A DNA stretch of 32,060 bases, taken from contig UQER01000027.1 of NCBI GenBank assembly GCA_900540205.1, positions 1 to 32,060 of the forward strand, written 5' to 3'. The notes beneath the pieces are model-generated. The model was given only the letters and a program-made list of their open reading frames with translations. It made no database searches and was not told the origin of the DNA. Made by a program: the position numbers and the translations under genes. Source of the DNA: an uncultured Porphyromonadaceae bacterium. Lineage in GTDB: Bacteria > Bacteroidota > Bacteroidia > Bacteroidales > Muribaculaceae. This document shows positions 16,955 to 23,742 of this stretch, in pieces (the first letter of the stretch is position 1; each line of letters opens with the position of its first letter).

Positions 16955-18037
16955 TTATTCGAACGATACCCGCTGTATGCGTTTGCTCCAGGAGAGGATG
17001 GAGATTGAAAGGTCAATGTATTGCCAGGTGTCGCCTTTCAGGAAAAAGTCGAGCTTGTAGTCGTACTCGCGGTCGAGAAATTCCTGCGGCGAGTAGTGCA
17101 GATACTCGAAGGCGCCGCGGCCCTGTGCCAGGCAGTCGGCCAGGTCGATGGTGGCCACGGTTTTCTGCGAGCGCTTGTTGTAGATGGTGAGTATTGCGCC
17201 GGAGCCGGAGCTTCGGGCTGTTCCGTGCATTATGCGGTTGAAGCTTATTGCGGCATGCGCGGTGCGCTCCTGTACCGGCAGATTGTTGGCGGCCTGCTCC
17301 TCTGGCGAGGGGAACTCGGTTGTCCAGAGTGCGTAGGGGGTGTATGTGAGTGTCTCGTCGGCTGCGGGCGAATTGTCGTGATTCATTACGCCGTTGGCCG
17401 CCGTGATCTTGTATTCGTAGTCAGAGGGGATGATGCCTGCACGGTTGTCGAGCTCATGGAGGCTGATGGTCAGATTCTTGGTGTTGCGCATGAGGCTGAT
17501 GGTCTGCTGTGCTGCCTCCATGTCGCGCACCACAAGCGGGGTGGCGCTCATTCCGTGCCACAGGGTGTCGAGGTGAACGCCTTCGTTTATCACTTCGGCG
17601 TTGATGCGGTCGAGAGTTACTTTGAGGTCGGAGAGGGAGTGTTGAGAGGGAATCATGTCGGTGCGGCGGTACTTCGCTCCTTTCGAGGCGAGGCATTCGT
17701 CCACACTCTTCTGATGTGCCAGTGCGATGAACTGGTAGGTGCCGGGCGCCAGGTCGAGGTGCATCCGGTAGTCGTGTGAGGCCAGGGGACGTTCGGCGGC
17801 GGTGTTGAAATCCTCCTGCTGGGTGATGTAGCGGCCGTTCTGGTCGAACACATAGACAGTCACACTGCCCACATGGTCGGGAAACATATCGGCGCGCTGG
17901 ATATTATAGTCGTAGACAAACTTCAGGTCTACCCCCGACGGACAGGGTTCAAGATCGTCGTGCATCAGGGAGCATCCGCTCAGTCCGGCCGCCGCCAGGC
18001 AGAGCAAACCCGTGAATATGGAAAGTTTGGCTGTCAT
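16955..18037 (-). CDS. mfa2: FimB/Mfa2 family fimbrial anchor lipoprotein
   Basis: The 360-residue protein is the FimB/Mfa2 type. It has a signal sequence ending in LSGC with Cys22 as lipidation site, followed by the family motif SLMHDDLEPCPSGVDLKFVY and the segment VGSVTVYVFDQNGRYI, where the first beta-sandwich begins. In Porphyromonas gingivalis these proteins sit in the outer membrane, anchor the fimbria and limit its length. Length and domain layout are normal. It lies downstream of the stalk gene, separated by a 135-bp gap with a strong hairpin. The stalk, anchor and large accessory order fits the standard Bacteroidales fimbrial operon. Confidence 0.9.
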   Translation of the reverse strand: MTAKLSIFTGLLCLAAAGLSGCSLMHDDLEPCPSGVDLKFVYDYNIQRADMFPDHVGSVTVYVFDQNGRYITQQEDFNTAAERPLASHDYRMHLDLAPGTYQFIALAHQKSVDECLASKGAKYRRTDMIPSQHSLSDLKVTLDRINAEVINEGVHLDTLWHGMSATPLVVRDMEAAQQTISLMRNTKNLTISLHELDNRAGIIPSDYEYKITAANGVMNHDNSPAADETLTYTPYALWTTEFPSPEEQAANNLPVQERTAHAAISFNRIMHGTARSSGSGAILTIYNKRSQKTVATIDLADCLAQGRGAFEYLHYSPQEFLDREYDYKLDFFLKGDTWQYIDLSISILSWSKRIQRVSFE

Positions 18038-18080
18038 TGCTGATCGGTTGATTCTGGATTCTTGGTCCTTTGGTTAAAGA

Positions 18081-18121
18081 ACGGGGCGCCCGGTAAGGAT
18101 AGCCCTGTTCGGGCGCCCCGT
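18081..18121 (-). terminator. hairpin between stalk and anchor genes (possible attenuator)
   Basis: A perfect 12-bp GC-rich stem (ACGGGGCGCCCG at 18081-18092, complement at 18110-18121) with a 17-nt loop. On the - strand it is followed by TCTTTAACC, so the U-run is short and imperfect. It stands just after the stalk gene, where partial termination or 3'-end protection would leave more stalk than anchor transcript. Confidence 0.65.
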
Positions 18122-18156
18122 CGTTGATGTTATGTTATGATATAATCCCTTTTTTC

Positions 18157-18184
18157 TTAGAGTATCACGTTTTTAGAGTATCAC
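18157..18184. repeat. 16-bp tandem duplication at the stalk gene's 3' end
   Basis: TTAGAGTATCAC occurs at 18157-18168 and 18173-18184, with a 16-bp period. On the - strand each copy reads as AAY GTG ATA CTC TAA, encoding NVIL and a stop. The upstream copy is the true end of the stalk gene and the other lies just after its stop, one base out of frame. Confidence 0.7.
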
Positions 18185-19855
18185 ATTCTGCACGCGCTTA
18201 GCCCACGAGTGGATGTTGACCTTGAACGAGATGTAAAAGTCCTTCTCATCATCGGGTGTGTTGGGCGCATCAGGAATAGTGGGATGTCCCAGCGTCTTGA
18301 TTGCAGAAACCTGAAGCTCATACCAGTTGTTGCGGACAATGCCGTAGCGGCCGAGGAATTTATGAGAAGCTGTGGGCTCATCGCCGTAAATAATATCGTT
18401 CTCTGCTAATGGTGTGAGATCGTCGCCGAAATGCTTTATTCGGGCCACATAGTAGCATATGCCATCTTTGTATGTGTTGATTACGCCGATAACGTCATTG
18501 AGCTTCCCGATTTCTTCATCCGTTAAATCGACGTAGGTATCGCCGGTTTTATAGGATATATCGCCTACTTCAATCGTATGTATGCCGCCAGTCTCCGAGA
18601 CAGAGGTTAAGTCAGCAAATTTGTAGTTGTTTTTATCATTTTTATCGGCAAAAAGGCTGATGGCTTTACCCTTGATGAACTCCTGCATGCCGGCTTTGTC
18701 ATAAATTGTTCTGGCTGTGCCGATTGTATAAAAGTCGGCAGGCTCTTCCCCTTCCGGGGCAAACGAGGCTTTGATTATGGCACGAGTGGTCTGATATCTG
18801 TATTGATTCTGCACATTGAATGTGTTTTCAAGAACGTATACAGACTGATTAAGTGTATTTGTGACAGCATCGGTGGATGCCAGTTTGTCAAACTGAGTGC
18901 TAACCCATGTGGCTTTGTCTCCTGCAGTTTCGGGTGTGAAATCGTAATTTGGATCCTCGCACCAGTAAATTCTTTTGCTTGTCTCGCTAAAGAAACGGGC
19001 GTTGTATGGTTCTGGGAATGCTTTCCACTCACCGAAATTTTTTACATTACGAATGAGGTATGTTTTCTTGTTCGTGATGTCAAGAGCCCAGTTCTTTATG
19101 GTAGCTACGTATTTTTTACCTTCAATGGTGACTTCGCTGTTTGTGGCAATATCACTGGTGGATGTCATGGTCACTTTGGCCACACCTCGTTCAACATACA
19201 CTTCCAGCGCAGTTTTATCACGTGCTTCGTTTTCACTTTTGCAGAGGTCACTTTTGGCTACGGACACAAGCGTCTTGGCGTTGCCGTTTATGTATAGTGG
19301 AGCATTCATCATCAAGAATCCGTCGGAATTCTTCATGTTGGCTAAATTGCAGAGACGCGCTTCTTTAAAAAAGTCTGTGAGAAGCATGCCAGCGCCGAAA
19401 TGGGATTCAAAGTTGGCATCGTTAAGCACAACAAGAGCACCTAACTTTTTCCCTTCCGCCGGAACTGGTACCTGTACTTTGACAACAGATTCGGCTTTGG
19501 TGGTGACATTGTCGGTAGAGGTGCCATCAGTATTCCATGGTTTGAGGCTATTGAACTGGAACACACCCTCTATTTTAGCCTGGGGATCGGTTTCGTCATC
19601 GGTGTTGAAAATCACAAGATGCGCGCTCTTCACGGCATATTCCGAAGGTTCGCCATCGTTAAACTGGTCGTTGGCATTGCTGCGGGCGTCGCGGGCATTG
19701 ACGGTCGGGAGGTTGATGCATACGTTCAGATAGCCGGTTTCACTCACACCTGCAGGAGTTTCAACTGCGCCCGGTTCGTTGGTCAGATCGTCAGAGGAGC
19801 AGCCGACCATCAGAGCCGACAGTGCGACAACTGAAAAGATGGATTTAAGATTCAT
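18173..19855 (-). CDS. mfa1: Mfa1-like major fimbrial subunit (stalk pilin)
   Basis: The 560-residue lipoprotein (lipobox MVGCSSDD, Cys19) belongs to the Mfa1/FimA-type Bacteroidales pilins. After the N-terminal leader comes NVCINLPTVNARDARSNAND and EYAVKSAHLVIFN, the usual start of the first beta-sandwich. The C-terminal KVNIHSWAKRVQNVIL is the expected final strand. In P. gingivalis such subunits are lipidated, processed by an Arg-specific protease and assembled by strand exchange; R35 or R38 in ARDARS is a candidate processing site (inference). It is preceded by the DUF3868 gene by 56 bp and followed by a hairpin and the anchor gene. A 16-bp tandem duplication overlaps its stop codon. Confidence 0.85.
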   Translation of the reverse strand: MNLKSIFSVVALSALMVGCSSDDLTNEPGAVETPAGVSETGYLNVCINLPTVNARDARSNANDQFNDGEPSEYAVKSAHLVIFNTDDETDPQAKIEGVFQFNSLKPWNTDGTSTDNVTTKAESVVKVQVPVPAEGKKLGALVVLNDANFESHFGAGMLLTDFFKEARLCNLANMKNSDGFLMMNAPLYINGNAKTLVSVAKSDLCKSENEARDKTALEVYVERGVAKVTMTSTSDIATNSEVTIEGKKYVATIKNWALDITNKKTYLIRNVKNFGEWKAFPEPYNARFFSETSKRIYWCEDPNYDFTPETAGDKATWVSTQFDKLASTDAVTNTLNQSVYVLENTFNVQNQYRYQTTRAIIKASFAPEGEEPADFYTIGTARTIYDKAGMQEFIKGKAISLFADKNDKNNYKFADLTSVSETGGIHTIEVGDISYKTGDTYVDLTDEEIGKLNDVIGVINTYKDGICYYVARIKHFGDDLTPLAENDIIYGDEPTASHKFLGRYGIVRNNWYELQVSAIKTLGHPTIPDAPNTPDDEKDFYISFKVNIHSWAKRVQNVIL

Positions 19856-19911
19856 AAAAATAAAGTTAAAGATGAATATGAAGTAAATTGTATATAATCT
19901 CTGTAAGAGCC

Positions 19912-21258
19912 TTATTCAGCATCGGTTTTTGATGCCTCGATGGCACGGCGCACTTCATCGGCCTGCGGCTGGTTGCCGGCTTTGGCCAGATAGCGCTCGG
20001 CGGCGGGGATGTCGTGGCGGTTGAAGGCCGTGATGGCGGCGTTGAGGTTGGCCACGGGATCGGAGGGGAAGAGGCGTACGGCCACCTCGAACACCTCGTT
20101 ATAGTCGGGGCTGCCCGGTTCGTAGCTCTGTGCCACCATGAACATCTCGTGCAGGCTGAGCATGCGTGGATTCTCCTTGAGCATCTGGCGTGCCTCCTCC
20201 AGATTGAACGGGCGAACCACATAGTCCACCTCGTAGTCGGAATGCCGCAGTGCGGGATATACCTCGGCCAGCAGCATCCTGTACTGTTGCGGATAGCGCG
20301 ATTTCATGCGCCATTCGCGGGCATCGGGTGCAATGGCGTTGTCATTGATTATGGCAAGAATCTCATCCTTGTGGTCGAGCTGGAGCGAGTCGGCCACGTA
20401 GCGGCGCAGTCCGTCCCAGTCCTCGGGGGTTGATTCCACCTGCATGGTTCCGGCCGGGAAGCTGTAAAGGCGGTTTACATAATCGGCAAGCGATGCCGCA
20501 CGCCCTTCGGCCAGCCGGCGGTTGCTGGCGTATGTGCCTTCGGGCGAAGCATATCCGTGGATTTTTATCGTTGTAATCGACACGTTGGGGTCATTTTTCA
20601 CAAGGTCGATGGTCGAGGTGATTTTCTGCAGTTCGGAGGTGTTGTTGCGGTAGTCGGGGCGTATCTCGGTGCGGTTCACCACAAAGTCGATGAATGCGCT
20701 TCCGCGTTCGCTGCGCATCTTCACGGCCTCCACAGCCGGGGTGACAAAGCATGTGAGAGGCTGGAACGCCGGTTCGGGCGCAGGGCGGTGGTCGATCACG
20801 GCAAGTTCGCGGCGCCCTCGGTCGAGCACATTGCCGCATCCGCAGAGGTCGTTGACCAGATAGAGCGTGGCATACTGCATCCATTCCTCGTAGGGTGCCG
20901 AATCACTGTAGCTCAGCCGCTGTTCGGTGCCGTTCACGCGCCGCAGCTCCGTGCCGGTGAATCCTTCGGGTGTGCGCTCGTAGGAGATGTGCTGGCGGCG
21001 TCCGTTCACCATCACTTCGCTGAATGTCACTGTATCTGTCGGGTTCTCGCCGATGAGCAGGGGAGTGAAGATGATGCGGCGGTTCGACTCGATGTTGAGC
21101 GAATCGAAGTCAAGCACCATCTGCAGGTGCATGCGGTCGCCCACCTTGCCCGTGTCGATGCGTAGGGCGCGGACGGCGTCGGCATTGTTCACGATTGCGG
21201 AATATGCAGTGGTTGCTGCGCAGCTCATCAGGGCTGCAATTACTATGTTGCGTTTCAT
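19912..21258 (-). CDS. DUF3868 / OmpA-like domain protein of the fimbrial operon
   Basis: A 448-residue exported protein (signal sequence MKRNIVIAALMSCAATTAYS). The N-terminal part (about 25-170) matches DUF3868, and the middle carries an OmpA-like peptidoglycan-binding pattern: FIDFVVNRTEIRPDYRNN, then ISITTIKIHGYASPEGTYASN (in the sequence VSITTIKIHGYASPEG) and NRRLAEGRAASLADYV. The C-terminal 100 residues look like TPR-type helices (PVANLNAAITAFNRHDI, PAAERYLAKAG). Such proteins are the usual partner of DUF3575 proteins at the start of Bacteroidales fimbrial operons and could brace the assembly site against the cell wall; this role is inferred. It starts 22 bp after DUF3575 and is followed closely by the stalk gene. 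Confidence 0.85.
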   Translation of the reverse strand: MKRNIVIAALMSCAATTAYSAIVNNADAVRALRIDTGKVGDRMHLQMVLDFDSLNIESNRRIIFTPLLIGENPTDTVTFSEVMVNGRRQHISYERTPEGFTGTELRRVNGTEQRLSYSDSAPYEEWMQYATLYLVNDLCGCGNVLDRGRRELAVIDHRPAPEPAFQPLTCFVTPAVEAVKMRSERGSAFIDFVVNRTEIRPDYRNNTSELQKITSTIDLVKNDPNVSITTIKIHGYASPEGTYASNRRLAEGRAASLADYVNRLYSFPAGTMQVESTPEDWDGLRRYVADSLQLDHKDEILAIINDNAIAPDAREWRMKSRYPQQYRMLLAEVYPALRHSDYEVDYVVRPFNLEEARQMLKENPRMLSLHEMFMVAQSYEPGSPDYNEVFEVAVRLFPSDPVANLNAAITAFNRHDIPAAERYLAKAGNQPQADEVRRAIEASKTDAE

Positions 21259-21280
21259 GAGTGTTGCTTGCTGGATGGAG

Positions 21281-21847
21281 TCAGAAGATGTAGAGGATGC
21301 TCAGTGCGGCTTTTGTAGGGCCGACATAGTTGCGGTGGTCGCGGTCGAGGCAGCGGTCGCAACGCCCGTAGAGCTTGTAGGGCGAGTAGAGGTAGCCCAC
21401 ACCGATCGATGCCTCGATGTTCCAGTGCTTTGAAAGCATCCACTGATAGCCGTAGGTTATGCCGCCGCCGACATACCATCCTTCGTAGTGGCGGCCGTGT
21501 TCCGTCTCGGGCAGAATGCCGAACGGCACGTCGATGTTTTTCACATTGTATTCCCCACCCATTGCATGGATGCCGAAAAAGTGTCCGTTGAAGCGTTCGC
21601 AAAGCCAGTAGCGCCATTCTGGCTGTGCCGCCCAGAAGCGTGCGCGGCGTTCGCCTGAGAATGTCCACGGGTTGAGGGCTCCGAACACCTGTACGGTCTG
21701 GCGGTGTGCTACCGCCATTTCCGCACCGGCATTGATGGTTGTGGTGGCCCATCCCAACAGGTTGGTCTTGACTGCCACGGGCTGGGAATGCAGCATAAAG
21801 CCAAAGCCTTCGATGACAAGCATCAGAAGTGCAAGAATGCGTTTCAT
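21281..21847 (-). CDS. DUF3575 outer-membrane-like protein, first gene of the fimbrial operon
   Basis: The 188-residue protein has an N-terminal signal sequence (MKRILALLMLVIEGFGFMLHS) and the DUF3575 pattern VAVKTNLLGWATTTINAGAE, a series of alternating aromatic and polar strands, and a final STAALSILYIF-like strand (here TKAALSILYIF) ending in an aromatic residue, as in outer-membrane beta-barrels. EMAVAHRQTVQVFGALNPW and the GWYVGGGITYGYQW strand are typical. Two Cys in RCDRCLD may form a disulfide. It is the first gene of the operon; a Bacteroidetes promoter and a G9 tract lie upstream. Its molecular role is unknown; a part in fimbrial assembly is inferred from constant synteny. Confidence 0.85.
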   Translation of the reverse strand: MKRILALLMLVIEGFGFMLHSQPVAVKTNLLGWATTTINAGAEMAVAHRQTVQVFGALNPWTFSGERRARFWAAQPEWRYWLCERFNGHFFGIHAMGGEYNVKNIDVPFGILPETEHGRHYEGWYVGGGITYGYQWMLSKHWNIEASIGVGYLYSPYKLYGRCDRCLDRDHRNYVGPTKAALSILYIF

Positions 21848-21979
21848 GTTGTTAAATCAAGTCACGGCCGTCTGCATGGTCAGAGTGGCCGTCGAATGTA
21901 TGAAAGTTAAATAATCTCTAACGACTGTGTTTTTCCCCTGAAATCGGGAGTGTCTTTTGTGTAATCTCTACTTACGGCG

Positions 21980-22010
21980 CGAATTTATTTTAAATTATTT
22001 AAGCAGCAAA
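21980..22010 (-). promoter_or_regulatory. Bacteroidetes-type promoter of the fimbrial operon
   Basis: Read on the - strand, TTTG at 22010-22007 (-33) is followed after 19 nt by TAAATTCG at 21987-21980, which matches TAnnTTTG at all but one position. Transcription would start near 21974, giving a leader of about 125 nt before the DUF3575 ATG. Confidence 0.6.
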
Positions 22011-22038
22011 ATTGGCTAAATGTTAACGAATTTTAAAC

Positions 22039-22047
22039 GGGGGGGGG
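22039..22047. repeat. G9 homopolymer tract
   Basis: Nine consecutive G on the + strand (C9 in the fimbrial sense) in otherwise AT-rich DNA. It is about 30 bp upstream of the predicted -33 element of the fimbrial promoter. Confidence 0.75.
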
Positions 22048-22286
22048 TAATGTGTTAAATTTTCGCGAAAAAAGAAAGCGCTCATTCATTCTGAAAGAGC
22101 GTATTTGTTTGGTTTCCAATGATTTGAGTGATGTATAAATTTGTGTTAAATCGGCCTAAACGGAAAATACAACAAAATCCCCAAATTAACAAGATTTAAC
22201 CAAAATATCCTGAAAACCCACCATCCTGAATGTCGCTGCATGGAAATCCCCAGACGCGCAGTCAGGACATCCGGGCGCCGGATGGT

Positions 22287-22392
22287 TGTAGGGTCGCGAC
22301 CTGTCGCGACTGCAGGCGTGATGTGGCTGGTGAATGCCTGATGTTCAGGTGCGTTACGCATTGTTGCAGTCGCGACAGGTCGCGACCCTACA
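22287..22392. repeat. REPIN-like element: 28-bp perfect inverted repeat
   Basis: Arms at 22287-22314 and 22365-22392 are perfect reverse complements over 28 bp. Each arm contains two copies of the palindrome GTCGCGAC, so the element carries four. The 50-bp loop has its own small hairpin (CCTGATGTTCAGG). The flanks are GC-rich while the DNA to the left is AT-rich. The architecture is that of paired REP palindromes (REPINs) or a small MITE. It lies between the 3' end of the BNR gene and the fimbrial promoter region. Confidence 0.75.
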
Positions 22393-22429
22393 CGTTGATG
22401 CTGCACCTGTAACTCGGCGGGGTGCTTTT

Positions 22430-23734
22430 TCAGCGTTTCACTTCGAGGATATATACGGGTTGGGGAGGGGCGGTGGTGAGGGTTTCGCCGTCGCCTTGCG
22501 ATGCATTTTGCACGTAGATGTGCAGCTGGCCGCGGTTGCGCCACAGCTCATTGTCGAGGGTAGGTTCCCAGGCGTCGACGCTGAAATCTGTCAGATCCGT
22601 CACGCGCCATTGCTCTTCCCCCTCCTTGCGTGTGGCCACCGATACCCTGCTGCCGCGCTCGGCATCGCGGAAGATGTAGTACAGTTCATGGCCATCGCTC
22701 ACCACGCGCGGGCGTGCGATCGGAATCATCTTTGTGCCGCCGCCCGAAAGGGAAAAGGGTGTGTGTCGCTCCACCACGCGCTCCATTTTCCATCCCGTGC
22801 CGTCGTGACTTACAAGGCGGTAATGAGGGATTGAGTCGTTTGCATCGCGCCAGTAGGTGGCAATGAGCGGATGGCCGCTGCTGTCGGCCGTCATTGAGGT
22901 CTGGTTGATAAGCTCGGAGTGCTGCGGAATGTGCATGGCCACCTCGGCCGTGGCCATGGTGATGGGCAGGGCGTAGGGTGTGCCGTCGCTGCGCTGCCAT
23001 GATTGACCACCGTCGGGTGAGTAGGCGTAGCAGAGGTCGTGGTTGGTCTCCACGAGCCATGTCTCCCTCCACACCCACGACAGATGGATGCCGCCTGCGC
23101 TGTCGGTGCATAGCTGCCAGTAGGCGTTGCGCTCCCCCTCGCCGTCAATCAGTACATCGTGAACCCTGTGCCAGCGGCGTGCCGACTGGTCGTAGCGGTT
23201 CATCACCATATTGCCGCGCCCGGATGCTCCGGAGCGGTAGACGAACAGCAGATCGCCCGACGGGAGGGAGTGGAATTCCGGGTAAGTCACATCCTCCTCG
23301 CCGTTGCCGGTCATCGGTTCCAGCGGTCCGAGTGCGAGCGAATCGGGTGCCACGCTCCGGCAATACTTTAACGGATGGCCGTGGTGGTCGAACGACAGAT
23401 GCAGGTAGCCGTCGCCGTCCACAGCCATCGAAATCACATTGTGTGCGTCGGCCACATTCCCTTTGTACTGGGTGCGCCGCACGTCCCATTTGTCCGAATC
23501 GAGATGGCGCCGCCCTATGGTCACATAGCCGTCGGGGTCGTAGAAACAGGTGTACTGGGTGTTGCCGTGTGTGGTGACCGAGTTGGCCCTGAACACCGCC
23601 GTATTCACAGATGTGGCGCTGTAGGCCGGAGCCACCGGAACAAGACGGCTTTCAGTGGCGGCCGGAGTGTTTCCGGCAAAGGCTGCGGCATATGCGGGCA
23701 GCATGGCCAGAAGTATGATGCAGGATTTTTTCAT
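22430..23734 (-). CDS. BNR-repeat beta-propeller enzyme (PL24/PL25/GH145-like)
   Basis: The 434-residue secreted protein (signal MKKSCIILLAMLPAYAAAFA) is built of repeated beta-propeller blades: YTCFYDPDGYVTIGRRHLDS, DAHNVISMAVDGDGYLHLSFDHHGHPLKY, SYWQLC-like blades with Asp-box-type turns (SPDGGQSWQRSDG) and ISLSWVWRE-like strands (here IHLSWVWRE). This is the BNR_4 seven-blade fold shared by ulvan lyases (PL24, PL25) and the GH145 rhamnose-glucuronate enzymes. The HNVIS and DHHGH residues lie where active-site His are found in that group. It begins 8 bp after the GH105-DUF2264 gene, so the two form an operon. A lyase that makes an unsaturated uronate end would supply the neighbouring GH105. 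The exact substrate is an inference. Confidence 0.75.
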   Translation of the reverse strand: MKKSCIILLAMLPAYAAAFAGNTPAATESRLVPVAPAYSATSVNTAVFRANSVTTHGNTQYTCFYDPDGYVTIGRRHLDSDKWDVRRTQYKGNVADAHNVISMAVDGDGYLHLSFDHHGHPLKYCRSVAPDSLALGPLEPMTGNGEEDVTYPEFHSLPSGDLLFVYRSGASGRGNMVMNRYDQSARRWHRVHDVLIDGEGERNAYWQLCTDSAGGIHLSWVWRETWLVETNHDLCYAYSPDGGQSWQRSDGTPYALPITMATAEVAMHIPQHSELINQTSMTADSSGHPLIATYWRDANDSIPHYRLVSHDGTGWKMERVVERHTPFSLSGGGTKMIPIARPRVVSDGHELYYIFRDAERGSRVSVATRKEGEEQWRVTDLTDFSVDAWEPTLDNELWRNRGQLHIYVQNASQGDGETLTTAPPQPVYILEVKR

Positions 23735-23742
23735 GTGGGGAA

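Larger units (their letters stand above)
21848..22429. other. 580-bp region upstream of the fimbrial operon
   Basis: This is the only long gene-free stretch in the window. It holds a promoter for the fimbrial operon (21980-22010), two copies of TAATCTCTA (21912-21920 and 21962-21970, exactly 50 bp apart), a G9 tract (22039-22047), a TTTTCGCGAAAA palindrome (22060-22071), and the 28-bp inverted repeat at 22287-22392. It is AT-rich around the promoter. The reading frame across 22146-22544 on the - strand is arginine- and proline-rich and looks like a shadow. Confidence 0.7.

Noticed and set aside
22060..22071. TTTTCGCGAAAA palindrome
   Set aside because: Short, and similar sequences arise by chance in AT-rich DNA; no matching copy nearby to support a regulator site.
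22136..22143. TAAATTTG on the + strand in the fimbrial upstream region
   Set aside because: The spacing to the nearest TTTG is about 24 nt and no + strand gene follows; a small RNA is possible but unsupported.
21848..22429. an invertible promoter upstream of the fimbrial operon
   Set aside because: I found no pair of inverted repeats bracketing the predicted promoter, and no invertase gene is in the window; the 28-bp inverted repeat lies wholly upstream.
22146..22544. 132-residue open frame on the - strand across the intergenic region
   Set aside because: Arginine- and proline-rich, spans the REPIN-like inverted repeat and overlaps the BNR gene end; no motif or start signal.
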